A stretch of DNA of 12,987 nt, taken from assembly GCF_002479325.1 (NCBI RefSeq), contig NZ_DLMO01000105.1, forward strand, positions 397-13,383. Reading direction: 5' to 3'. Numbering within the stretch: the stretch's first letter is position 1; each line of letters begins with the position of its first letter. The notes beneath the pieces are model-generated. The model made no database searches, was not told where the DNA came from, and was given only the letters and a program-made list of their open reading frames with translations. Both the position numbers and the translations under genes were made by a program. Below are positions 6,268 to 12,590 of the stretch, piece after piece. Origin of the DNA: Brevundimonas sp. UBA7534. GTDB taxonomy: Bacteria > Pseudomonadota > Alphaproteobacteria > Caulobacterales > Caulobacteraceae.

Positions 6268-6510
6268 CTACTGCCAGCGGGTGAAGACGCCGCCGCCCTC
6301 GTCCCACTCGCCGCCGGCGTCCAGGGCGTCGTCGAAATCCAGCAGGCGGTCCAGCAACAGGCCCGCGACCACGCCCAGCAGGGCGACCCCGGCCAAGGTG
6401 GCCACGCCCGCGACGCCGACTTTCTGACTGCGCGTCAGGCGACGACGGCCGTGGGTGTCTATGACCAGGGACTGGCCCCGGCGGGGCAGGCGGACGGTGC
6501 GTCGGCTCAT
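6268..6510 (-). CDS. Small single-span membrane protein between def and fmt
   Basis: This 80-residue protein is not recognised, and I give it no function. Its design is clear. The N-terminal 30 residues are very basic (R-R-x-V-R-x-P-R-R, then G-R-R-R-L-T-R). A Gly/Ala/Val/Leu-rich membrane span covers about 30-53. An acidic C-terminus (D-R-L-L-D-F-D-D, then E-W-D-E) ends in F-T-R-W-Q. By the positive-inside rule the N-terminus should face the cytoplasm and the acidic tail the periplasm. The ATG at 6510 shares its A with the TGA of def, which indicates translational coupling. Fmt begins 27 bases after its stop. The position suggests co-expression with the N-terminal methionine formylation and deformylation enzymes. 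A real gene is supported by the tight packing and the coherent membrane topology. Confidence 0.75.
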   Translation of the reverse strand: MSRRTVRLPRRGQSLVIDTHGRRRLTRSQKVGVAGVATLAGVALLGVVAGLLLDRLLDFDDALDAGGEWDEGGGVFTRWQ

Positions 6511-7088
6511 CAGGCGGCGATCCTGTCTCGGGCGGCCTTCTTGACCTTGGTCACGGCGCGCTCGCGCTTGAGCCGTGACAGGTGGTCGATGAAGAGGACG
6601 CCGTTCAAATGGTCCATCTCGTGCTGGATGCAGACGGCGTAGAGGCCGCTGGCCTCCTCCTCCACCTGCTCCCCGTCACGGTTCAGGTAGCGAATGCGGA
6701 CGCGGGCGGGGCGTTCCACCTTGTCGAAATACTCCGGGATCGACAGGCAGCCCTCCTCGTAGGTGTAGAGGTCGTCCGAGGCCCAGAGGATTTCGGGATT
6801 GGCGAAGAAGCGCGGATTGCGGCGCGCCTCGGCGGCCTCGGGCGTGTCCTCTTCCTCCATCTCGCAGGCGTCGCCGTCCTTGTCGCCCAGGTCCATGACG
6901 ATGACGCGGTCCAGGGCGCCGACCTGCACGGCGGCTAGGCCGATGCCGGGCGCGGCGTACATGGTCTCCAGCATGTCGTCCATCAGGGTGCGGACGGCGT
7001 CGTCCACCGCCGCAACGGGCTTGGAAACCTGCTTCAGGACCGCCAGATCGGCGGCGTTGTCGATGGTGAGGATGCGACGAAGGGTCAT
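6510..7088 (-). CDS. def: Peptide deformylase
   Basis: This metalloenzyme (Fe2+ or similar) removes the formyl group from nascent N-terminal formyl-methionine. The product is 192 residues (E. coli 168). All three family motifs are intact: G-I-G-L-A-A-V-Q (48-55), E-G-C-L-S with metal ligand Cys114 (112-116), and Q-H-E-M-D-H with ligands His156 and His160 and catalytic Glu157. An acidic insertion (about residues 70-90, E-M-E-E-E-D-T-P-E-A-A-E) precedes the R-N-P-x-x-F-x-N-P-E-I strand and partly explains the extra length. The C-terminus is Lys/Arg-rich. The ATG at 7088 is chosen because M-T-L-R-R-I-L-T-I-D matches family N-termini. Upstream extension in frame lacks conserved character. No ribosome binding site is seen, and the message may be leaderless. 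It heads the def-small gene-fmt-truA operon. Confidence 0.95.
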   Translation of the reverse strand: MTLRRILTIDNAADLAVLKQVSKPVAAVDDAVRTLMDDMLETMYAAPGIGLAAVQVGALDRVIVMDLGDKDGDACEMEEEDTPEAAEARRNPRFFANPEILWASDDLYTYEEGCLSIPEYFDKVERPARVRIRYLNRDGEQVEEEASGLYAVCIQHEMDHLNGVLFIDHLSRLKRERAVTKVKKAARDRIAA

Positions 7089-7094
7089 GGGCGG

Positions 7095-7123
7095 GAGGTA
7101 GGCCGGCCCCGGCGTCAGGTCAA
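7095..7123 (-). promoter_or_regulatory. Possible promoter for a leaderless def message
   Basis: On the minus strand TTGACC (7123-7118) and TACCTC (7100-7095) are separated by 17 bases. The first base of the def ATG (7088) lies 7 bases after the -10-like box, where transcription would begin. The -35 box is good and the -10 is poor. A leaderless transcript would explain the absence of a ribosome binding site. Confidence 0.35.
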
Positions 7124-7127
7124 GATT

Positions 7128-7146
7128 TCCGACCTTTGCGGTCGGA
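7128..7146 (-). terminator. Stem-loop between the thioesterase gene and def
   Basis: A perfect 7-bp stem (TCCGACC / GGTCGGA) with a 5-base loop lies 13 bases after the thioesterase stop codon on the minus strand. It is followed there by AATCTT, a weak T-containing tail. It also lies just ahead of the putative def promoter. It likely ends the thioesterase transcript. Confidence 0.45.
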
Positions 7147-7158
7147 TTTGACGCGCCC

Positions 7159-7557
7159 TCAGTCCTTGCCCGGCAGGGGGCGCGGCTTGCGGTTCTCGTC
7201 GATGGCGACATAGGTGAAGACGCCTTGGGTCACGCGCACGGAAGCGGCCTGGGGCTGGCCGCGCGCGCGCTTCCAGGCCTCGACATGAACGCGGATCGAG
7301 GTGCGGCCTGATCCGATCACCTCGGCGTAGATGCTGACCTCGTCGCCGACCGAGACGGGCTGGTGAAAGACCATGCCGTCTAGCGCCACGGTGGCGCAGC
7401 GCCCGCAGGCCAGTTCGAAGGCGGGCGTCGCCCCGGCCACGTCCATCTGCGCCAGCAGCCAGCCGCCGAAGATGTCCCCTTCCGGGTTGGTGTCGGCCGG
7501 CATGGCGATGATGCGCCCGACGGGCTGGGTCGCAGGCGGTTGGGAGGCTTCGGTCAT
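7159..7557 (-). CDS. Acyl-CoA thioesterase, YciA-like hot-dog family
   Basis: This is a cytoplasmic hot-dog fold thioesterase that hydrolyses acyl-CoA to free fatty acid and CoA. Its 132 residues match the YciA length. The signature N-P-E-G-D-I-F-G-G-W-L-L-A-Q-M-D (24-39) contains the catalytic-region Asn and Asp28. The G-M-V-F-H-Q-P-V-S-V-G-D block (61-72) and the central V-x-V-E-A-W strand (91-95) follow the expected order. The basic/proline C-terminus (R-K-P-R-P-L-P) is common in the family. The acyl chain preference cannot be read from the sequence. The ATG at 7557 has only a poor purine stretch before it. It begins 32 bases after the upstream unknown gene, so it may be the tail of the polysaccharide transcript. 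A stem-loop follows its stop. Confidence 0.9.
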   Translation of the reverse strand: MTEASQPPATQPVGRIIAMPADTNPEGDIFGGWLLAQMDVAGATPAFELACGRCATVALDGMVFHQPVSVGDEVSIYAEVIGSGRTSIRVHVEAWKRARGQPQAASVRVTQGVFTYVAIDENRKPRPLPGKD

Positions 7558-7589
7558 GATGAACGCTTTCGAACGGGGAGGGCGGTTCT

Positions 7590-8177
7590 CTAGCCCGATG
7601 AGGGAGTGGCGTCAGCGCCCGATCGCCGCTTCCTCCTGGAGCGGGACGACGTTCTGGGCCGGGTCCCGTCGCCCCTGAGGCGGGCCGCCAGGATGATCTC
7701 GCGATTGGCGCGCCAGGTGGCGCCCAGCTCCATCGCCGTCAGCAAATCCTCGGCGAGCAGGGGGCCGTCCCGGGCCTCTCTCAGCCGCCGCGCGAGTCGC
7801 AGAAGGTCAGAGGCCGCGGCCAGGTCGGCCTTGTTCGAACGCGCGCCCAGATCTTCCAGCCGGCCAAAACGCCAGCCCGCCTGTCGGGGCTGGTCCACAG
7901 CGCGCTGAAACCGTTCCTCGGGCGTCAGTTGTTCGGCGATGAAGCGCCAGCGCCGCGCGCGGGGCGGTCGTTCGTAATGACCGGGACGGGTCGGCAGGCC
8001 GTGCAGCGCATAGACTTCATGCGCGGCCGCTTCCATTTCGGACAGCGCCCGTGACAAGGCGTCCTGGCGCGCCGGGCCTTCGGCAGCGGGTCGGTGTTCG
8101 GTGCGGGCGGCGGACGGGAAGGGATCGTCCTGCGGCGTCTCTCTGCGCGGGCGCGGCAGGAGACGCCACAGGCTCAA
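7590..8177 (-). CDS. Hypothetical protein following the polysaccharide exporter gene
   Basis: I do not recognise this 195-residue protein. There is no signal peptide or membrane span. An N-terminal Pro/Arg-rich segment (1-38) is followed by a helical core. That core contains M-E-A-A-A-H-E-V-Y-A-L-H-G (48-60), a Trp/Arg patch (R-R-W-R-F-I-A-E-Q-L), E-R-F-Q-R-A, and a long Leu/Arg/Ala helix region (about 118-165). The protein ends in a strongly basic Ser/Arg tail (S-S-R-S-R-R-K-R-R). The start taken is TTG at 8177, five bases after the exporter stop codon; no ATG occurs before residue 48. The close spacing makes co-transcription with kdsD, the glycosyltransferase and the exporter very likely. 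A role in polysaccharide synthesis or secretion is inferred from position only. Confidence 0.65.
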   Translation of the reverse strand: MSLWRLLPRPRRETPQDDPFPSAARTEHRPAAEGPARQDALSRALSEMEAAAHEVYALHGLPTRPGHYERPPRARRWRFIAEQLTPEERFQRAVDQPRQAGWRFGRLEDLGARSNKADLAAASDLLRLARRLREARDGPLLAEDLLTAMELGATWRANREIILAARLRGDGTRPRTSSRSRRKRRSGADATPSSG

Positions 8178-8182
8178 GGCCG

Positions 8183-9334
8183 TCAGTCCACGTTGATCGC
8201 GCTGGTCACCGACACGTCATAGATGACGCGGGTGATGCTCTGGACGAACTCGAAGAACTTGCGCGCCTCGGCGGCGTTCGCCAGCGGCACATAGATCACG
8301 TCCTCGGGCATGATCTGAATGTTGCTGGCGGCGAAGACGTTGGCGGCGTTGTTGAAATCCAGCTGATAGATGATCGGCACGCCGTTCGGGGTGGCCGGCT
8401 GGGTCACGCCCAGGGCGCGCGCGACCTCGGGCCGCTCGAAGCGGAAGATCATCACCCGGCTGGCGTTGGCGGTGTTGGTGTTCAACCCTGAAACGCGGCT
8501 GAGCGCGCCAGCCAGCGTCACCGGCCCCGGCGGCATGTCGACCTGGGCCACCGCGCCCAGGGCGCCGAAGGTGCTGAACCGACGCGGCTTGTAAGCAAAG
8601 TTGACCAGGTCGCCGGGTTGCAGCCGGACGTTCTCCTCGAACGAGGTCGTCACGGCGCCAAGCGGTGCGGCGTAGGTCTGGCCTGCGCGCTGGATGGTCA
8701 CCATCATGTCGTCCACCGGCCGCTCCGAACCGCCGGCCTCGCCCAGAACATCCAGCAGACGATTGCTGTTGACGGACAGGGGTTTGCGTCCCGGCTGACG
8801 CACGTCGCCCAGAACGGTCACCGAGTTGGAGGCGTTCTGGACCACCACGACCGTGATCTGCGGATTGGCCACCTTGCCGGCCAGAGCGCGGCGGATGGAG
8901 GCCGCCGCCTGCGGCGGCGTCAGCCCCTCGACACGCACGGCGCCGGCGAACGGGATGGACACTGCGCCGGAGCGGTCCACGACCTGGGCCGGCAGGACCT
9001 GATTGCCCGGCTGGACGGCGGAACCCGCGCCGACGCCGCCGCCGAACAGGGTGCCGCTGGGCTCGATGATCTGGACCTGCAGGGCGTCGCCCACCCCGAT
9101 CAGGTCCAGCGGCCGCTCGCTGGCGGCGCCCGTCAGCGAGCCGAAGAACTGCGGCGGAACGGCCTTGATCCGCTCGCTGACTTCATAGTTCAACTCGACC
9201 AGGGCGTAACCGCCAAGGGCGCCGGGCTGGGTCGCGCCGGCGTCGACCGATCGGCCCGAGGGCCCGTCCCGCGGCAAGGTGGTGCAGCCGCCCAGAATGG
9301 CGACGATCATCAGCGGCAGGATGGTACGCGTCAT
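8183..9334 (-). CDS. Polysaccharide export outer-membrane lipoprotein, Wza family
   Basis: This is an outer-membrane export channel for capsule or exopolysaccharide, predicted to assemble as a ring. From the ATG at 9334 it has 383 residues (E. coli Wza 379). A lipoprotein signal peptide (M-T-R-T-I-L-P-L-M-I-V-A-I-L-G-G) ends at the lipidated Cys17. A poly_export (PES) domain follows, with I-G-V-G-D-A-L-Q-V at 79-87 and V-S-I-P-F-A-G at 125-131. SLBB-like segments include V-T-V-L-G-D-V-R-Q-P-G (172-182) and the region near 262-300. The amphipathic C-terminal helix (about 355-375, R-K-F-F-E-F-V-Q-S-I-T-R-V-I-Y) probably inserts in the outer membrane. An upstream in-frame ATG at 9382 would overlap the glycosyltransferase by 17 bases and give a long N-region before the signal core, so I prefer 9334. 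It resembles the holdfast exporter HfsD family. Confidence 0.93.
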   Translation of the reverse strand: MTRTILPLMIVAILGGCTTLPRDGPSGRSVDAGATQPGALGGYALVELNYEVSERIKAVPPQFFGSLTGAASERPLDLIGVGDALQVQIIEPSGTLFGGGVGAGSAVQPGNQVLPAQVVDRSGAVSIPFAGAVRVEGLTPPQAAASIRRALAGKVANPQITVVVVQNASNSVTVLGDVRQPGRKPLSVNSNRLLDVLGEAGGSERPVDDMMVTIQRAGQTYAAPLGAVTTSFEENVRLQPGDLVNFAYKPRRFSTFGALGAVAQVDMPPGPVTLAGALSRVSGLNTNTANASRVMIFRFERPEVARALGVTQPATPNGVPIIYQLDFNNAANVFAASNIQIMPEDVIYVPLANAAEARKFFEFVQSITRVIYDVSVTSAINVD

Positions 9335-9365
9335 AAAGCCGTTCAGCCCCTCGTTCGACCTTTGC

Positions 9366-10661
9366 TTACTCGCCTTCGCCATGCGCCGCCAGAGGCGATA
9401 ACGGCTCCGGCGTCCGGCCCAGACCGACGGCGACGGCGACGACGGCGAAATGATCGTCCCAGCGCGGCGGCGCGAAGGCGGCCGAAGACTTCGGCGTCTC
9501 GTCCAGCGTCGCGCGCCGGATGGCCTGCAGCCAGCCCAGTCCGTCCAGGGGGTCGATCAACTGGGCCTGCGGCGTCAGTTCGCGGTGCGGCGGAATATCC
9601 GAGGCGATCAGCGGGGCCCCCATCGCGCAGGCCTCCACCGCGGGCAGGTCGAAACCCTCCACGGCCGAAGGCGCCAGCACCGCGCGCGCGCCGCGCATCA
9701 GCCGCACCAGGGCGCCGTCCGACAGGTTCTCGGCCTGGTGAACCACCCCGCGCAGATTGGGCGACCGTTGCAGGTGATCCAGCACGGCCTCGTTTTCCCA
9801 GCCGTAGCGCCCCACCAAGACCAGCGACGGGGTCCGTTGCCCCATCTCTTCTTCCAGCCGCCGCCACAGGGTCAGCAACTGGGCCAGGTTCTTGCGCGCC
9901 TCGATGGTGCCGACATGAATGAAATACGGGCGACTGGCCTGCACCGCGTCGCCGGGGACGAAGGCCGTCTCGATGCCGAGGTGGGCCACGTGCACGGGCG
10001 GGGGCGTCAGACCCTCGCGTACGGCGAAGGCGGCCAGCTGATCAGCCGTGTGGTGCGAGTTGACCAGGATGCTGCTGGCGTGGCGCAGGGTATGCACCAC
10101 GCGGGCGCGGTGTTTGTCGGCGTCGCCCGGTCGGCAGAATTCCGGGTGGGTGATCGGGATCAGGTCGTGGATCATCACCACGCGATCGACACCGTCCTGC
10201 TCCAACGCCTGCAGGGCGTCCGCCTCGTGCAGGGTGGTGTGGCCGACGTTCAGGTAAAGGTCGGCCGCTGGCAAGGGCGCGGCGTGGCGGGAGCGGAAGA
10301 ACTGGCGCAACACCCGGGGTTTGTCGCGGGCCGGCTTCTGATCGGGCGCGGGCGGGGGGCAGATGACGGATTCCGCCGGACGCTGGTCGTGGGTCAGGGC
10401 CGCCAGCAGCCGCGCCTCGTGCCGCGCCGCGCCGTTGACCGTGCGGCCGTCCCAGCGGGCCCGCAGGCTGCGCACGAAGTCGCGGAACCAGGTCTGGTCC
10501 ACCGTCACCAGCCGACCCTTGCGGCCGCGCACCGGAATCATGACCACGTCTGAACGCTGATCCAGCCATTCGGCGTAGGCCAGGCAAACCCGGTCCACGC
10601 CCGTCGGGGCGGTCCGCTCGGCCCGGCTGAGCAGCCGGCTGACGTCGTAGAGCACGCGCAT
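9366..10661 (-). CDS. GT4-type glycosyltransferase (GT-B fold)
   Basis: This is a cytoplasmic glycosyltransferase of 431 residues, probably adding a sugar from a nucleotide donor to a lipid-linked or growing polysaccharide. The N-terminal acceptor domain begins M-R-V-L-Y-D-V-S-R-L-L and contains V-M-I-H-D-L-I-P-I-T-H-P (162-173), typical of this group. The C-terminal domain has G-T-I-E-A-R-K-N-L (251-259) and the donor-binding E-G-F-D-L-P-A-V-E (335-343), an E-x7-E motif, then G-A-P-L-I-A-S-D-I-P. Donor and acceptor are not predictable. The ATG starts 2 bases after the kdsD stop, showing a single operon. The last codons are followed by the exporter gene. It belongs to the same cassette as kdsD and the Wza-type exporter. 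Confidence 0.92.
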   Translation of the reverse strand: MRVLYDVSRLLSRAERTAPTGVDRVCLAYAEWLDQRSDVVMIPVRGRKGRLVTVDQTWFRDFVRSLRARWDGRTVNGAARHEARLLAALTHDQRPAESVICPPPAPDQKPARDKPRVLRQFFRSRHAAPLPAADLYLNVGHTTLHEADALQALEQDGVDRVVMIHDLIPITHPEFCRPGDADKHRARVVHTLRHASSILVNSHHTADQLAAFAVREGLTPPPVHVAHLGIETAFVPGDAVQASRPYFIHVGTIEARKNLAQLLTLWRRLEEEMGQRTPSLVLVGRYGWENEAVLDHLQRSPNLRGVVHQAENLSDGALVRLMRGARAVLAPSAVEGFDLPAVEACAMGAPLIASDIPPHRELTPQAQLIDPLDGLGWLQAIRRATLDETPKSSAAFAPPRWDDHFAVVAVAVGLGRTPEPLSPLAAHGEGE

Positions 10662-10663
10662 GG

Positions 10664-11656
10664 TCAGGAGACGTAGCCCGCCTGCATCAGCTCGGCGATG
10701 TGAACGATGGCGGTGGGGCGTCCGTCCTCGACCACGAACAGATTGGAAATCTTGTTGGCGGTCAACAGGTCGACCACGTCGCTCATCCGCGCGTCCGGAT
10801 CGACGGTGATCGGATTGGGGCTCATGATATCGGCCGCCTGCAGGGCGGTGATGTCGCGCTGGAAGGCGCGGCGGATGTCGCCGTCGGTGACGATGCCGCC
10901 CAGGGTGCCGTCCGCATTCAGAACCGCGACCGCCCCCTTGCGTCCCTCGGTGACGGCCGAGACGACTTCGCTGAAGCTGGCCGTCGTCGGCACGGCGGCG
11001 GGCGCGGCGGCGTTGTCGCCCATCCATTCCCGCACGCTCTGCAGGCTCATGCCCAGTGCGCCGCCGGGATGGTGCAGGCCGAAATCCAATGCGGTGAAGC
11101 CGCGTCGATCCATCAGCACCATGGCCAGGGCGTCGCCCAGCGCCAGGCTCATCAGCGTCGAGGTGGTGGGCGCCAGGCCGTTGGGGCAGGCCTCGGCCAC
11201 CTTGGGCATGGTCAGGCAGACGGCGGCGTTGCGGCCCAGGAAGCTGGTCGGCCGCTGGGTGATGGCGATCACCGGGATCCCGTTTCGCTGGCAATATATC
11301 AGGGGATCGCGAAGCTCGCGGCTCTCGCCCGAGTTGGACAGGGCCAGCACGGTCACGTCCGGACGCAGCATCCCCAGGTCCCCGTGGCTCATCTCGGCGG
11401 GATGGACGAAGAAGGCGTTGGTGCCGGTCGAGGCCAGGGTGGCCGCGATCTTGCCGCCGATATGGCCCGACTTGCCCATGCCGGTGACGACCACATAGCC
11501 CGGCCGGCTCATGATCACGTCGGCGGCGCGGGCCAGAGAGACGTCGATGGAGCGTTCCAGCGCGTCCAAGGCCTCGATGTTCAGGCGGATCACCTCGCGC
11601 GCGCGCTCGGTCATGGCGGCGATGTCTTCGGGCGAGGAAAGGGTAGTCTCGGTCAT
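10664..11656 (-). CDS. kdsD: D-arabinose 5-phosphate isomerase, KpsF/KdsD family
   Basis: This enzyme interconverts D-ribulose 5-phosphate and D-arabinose 5-phosphate, the first step to the sugar Kdo used in LPS inner core and some capsules. It has 330 residues (E. coli KdsD 328). The SIS domain (about 42-180) carries V-T-G-M-G-K-S-G-H-I (57-66), S-N-S-G-E-S-R-E-L near 107-115 and T-T-S-T near 164-167. The H-H-P-G-G-A-L-G block sits at 195-202. Two CBS domains follow (about 208-268 and 275-330, D-I-M-S-P). The ATG at 11656 is the only start matching family length. Longer in-frame extension upstream runs across otsB and is not real. The Shine-Dalgarno AAGGAG is 25 bases away, with a stem-loop in between. 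It is first in the cassette, with a divergent trehalose operon behind it. It may be a capsule-dedicated KpsF or the housekeeping KdsD. Confidence 0.94.
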   Translation of the reverse strand: MTETTLSSPEDIAAMTERAREVIRLNIEALDALERSIDVSLARAADVIMSRPGYVVVTGMGKSGHIGGKIAATLASTGTNAFFVHPAEMSHGDLGMLRPDVTVLALSNSGESRELRDPLIYCQRNGIPVIAITQRPTSFLGRNAAVCLTMPKVAEACPNGLAPTTSTLMSLALGDALAMVLMDRRGFTALDFGLHHPGGALGMSLQSVREWMGDNAAAPAAVPTTASFSEVVSAVTEGRKGAVAVLNADGTLGGIVTDGDIRRAFQRDITALQAADIMSPNPITVDPDARMSDVVDLLTANKISNLFVVEDGRPTAIVHIAELMQAGYVS

Positions 11657-11665
11657 TGGCGACAG

Positions 11666-11687
11666 GCCCGTGCGGCGGGCTCTCCTT
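11666..11687 (-). promoter_or_regulatory. Shine-Dalgarno plus stem-loop in the kdsD leader
   Basis: AAGGAG (11687-11682) lies 25 bases before the kdsD ATG, too far for normal initiation. Between them sits a 5-bp all-GC stem (11680-11676 with 11670-11666) with a 5-base loop. When folded, the Shine-Dalgarno comes to about 10 bases of the ATG. The sequence is seen; the bridging role is inferred, by analogy with known bridged ribosome binding sites in phage messages. Confidence 0.4.
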
Positions 11688-11738
11688 GTTCGAGGCGCGC
11701 GGTCTGCCGCATCCCACGGCGGCGCGCAACGGCTCCCT

Positions 11739-11767
11739 TTCAGACGATGTTGTCGATTCCGCGTCAA
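11739..11767 (-). promoter_or_regulatory. Possible promoter for the kdsD polysaccharide operon
   Basis: On the minus strand TTGACG (11767-11762) and TCTGAA (11744-11739) are spaced by 17 bases, about 83 bases ahead of the kdsD ATG. The -35 is close to consensus and the -10 is weak. It lies in the 174-base gap shared with the divergent otsB. I found no convincing EcfG-type box for otsB in this gap. Confidence 0.35.
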
Positions 11768-11830
11768 CCTTTGCCGCATTGGCGCGTTAGGGTGTGCGGG
11801 GAAATCATCGAACAGAGAGTCTCTCGCCTT

Positions 11831-12589
11831 ATGCCGTCTCATGTCGGAGCCGCCGATCTCGTCCTGCCGCCGCCGCCCGTCCTCGCCGAAGGAATCGCCC
11901 TCTTCCTGGACATGGACGGCGTGTTGGCGCCGATGGCTCCGACGCCGGATGCGGTCAAGCCGGTGGCCCGGCGCACGGCGGTGCTGAAGGCGCTGGAACG
12001 GCGGCTTGACGGGCGCGTGGCCATCGTCAGCGGACGCACCCTGGCCGAGATCGACCGCATCGCCGACGGCGCCCTGTCTTCCGCATCGGGGGTGCATGGG
12101 CTGGAGCGGCGCCGGCGCGACGGTTCCATCGAGCGCGGCGCCGCGGACGCCGGCGTGACGCGGGCGCTGGACGCCTTCCACGCTTTCGCCGCCGAACGAC
12201 CGGGCATGATCGTCGAGGACAAGGGCGTGTCGGCGGGCCTGCATTATCGCCAGGCGCCGGACCAGGCCGGCGCCGCCGAGACCCTGGCGCGGGAACTGAG
12301 CGACGAGACCGGCCTGGCCCTGCAGCCCGGCCATATGGTGCTGGAACTGAAGACTCCAGGCGCCAGCAAGGGCACCGCCGTGACCGCCTTCATGGCCGAG
12401 CCGCCTTTCCGGGGCGCGACGCCCGTCATGCTGGGCGACGACGTCACCGACGAGGACGGTTTCAGGGCCGCCGCCGCCCTGGGAGGATACGGCGTGTTGG
12501 TGGGGGCGGAGCGGGCCACCGCCGCGCGCTATCGGCTGGACGGCGTCGACGCCGTGCTGGGGTGGCTCGAATCCGTGGCGGAGGCTTGA
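11831..12589 (+). CDS. otsB: Trehalose-6-phosphate phosphatase OtsB
   Basis: OtsB removes phosphate from trehalose 6-phosphate, the last step of the OtsA/OtsB route to the stress protectant trehalose. The product is 252 residues (E. coli 266). HAD motifs are in order: the nucleophile Asp27 and acid Asp29 in F-L-D-M-D-G-V-L-A-P, I-V-S-G-R-T (65-70), the G-V-H-G-L-E family block (87-92), L-E-L-K-T-P-G-A-S-K-G (171-181) with Lys180, and L-G-D-D-V-T-D-E-D-G-F (201-211) carrying the metal-binding acidic residues. All key residues are present. The ATG at 11831 is chosen by family length; its ribosome binding site is weak (AGAGAG about 10 bases upstream, in a short dyad AGAGA-G-TCTCT). One base separates its stop from the GH15 gene. 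otsA probably follows beyond the window, as in many relatives. Confidence 0.94.
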   Translation: MPSHVGAADLVLPPPPVLAEGIALFLDMDGVLAPMAPTPDAVKPVARRTAVLKALERRLDGRVAIVSGRTLAEIDRIADGALSSASGVHGLERRRRDGSIERGAADAGVTRALDAFHAFAAERPGMIVEDKGVSAGLHYRQAPDQAGAAETLARELSDETGLALQPGHMVLELKTPGASKGTAVTAFMAEPPFRGATPVMLGDDVTDEDGFRAAAALGGYGVLVGAERATAARYRLDGVDAVLGWLESVAEA

Positions 12590-12590
12590 G

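Noticed and set aside
9335..9382. Longer N-terminus of the exporter from the ATG at 9382
   Set aside because: It overlaps the transferase, has no Shine-Dalgarno and puts 16 polar residues before the lipoprotein signal; not excluded, only less likely.
9450..10553. Plus-strand frame of 367 codons opposite the glycosyltransferase
   Set aside because: The opposite strand encodes a complete GT4 protein; this frame is rich in His, Gln and Arg with no domain.
10700..11830. In-frame upstream extension of otsB opposite kdsD (to 629 codons)
   Set aside because: OtsB homology begins near 11831; upstream residues are an antisense image of kdsD.
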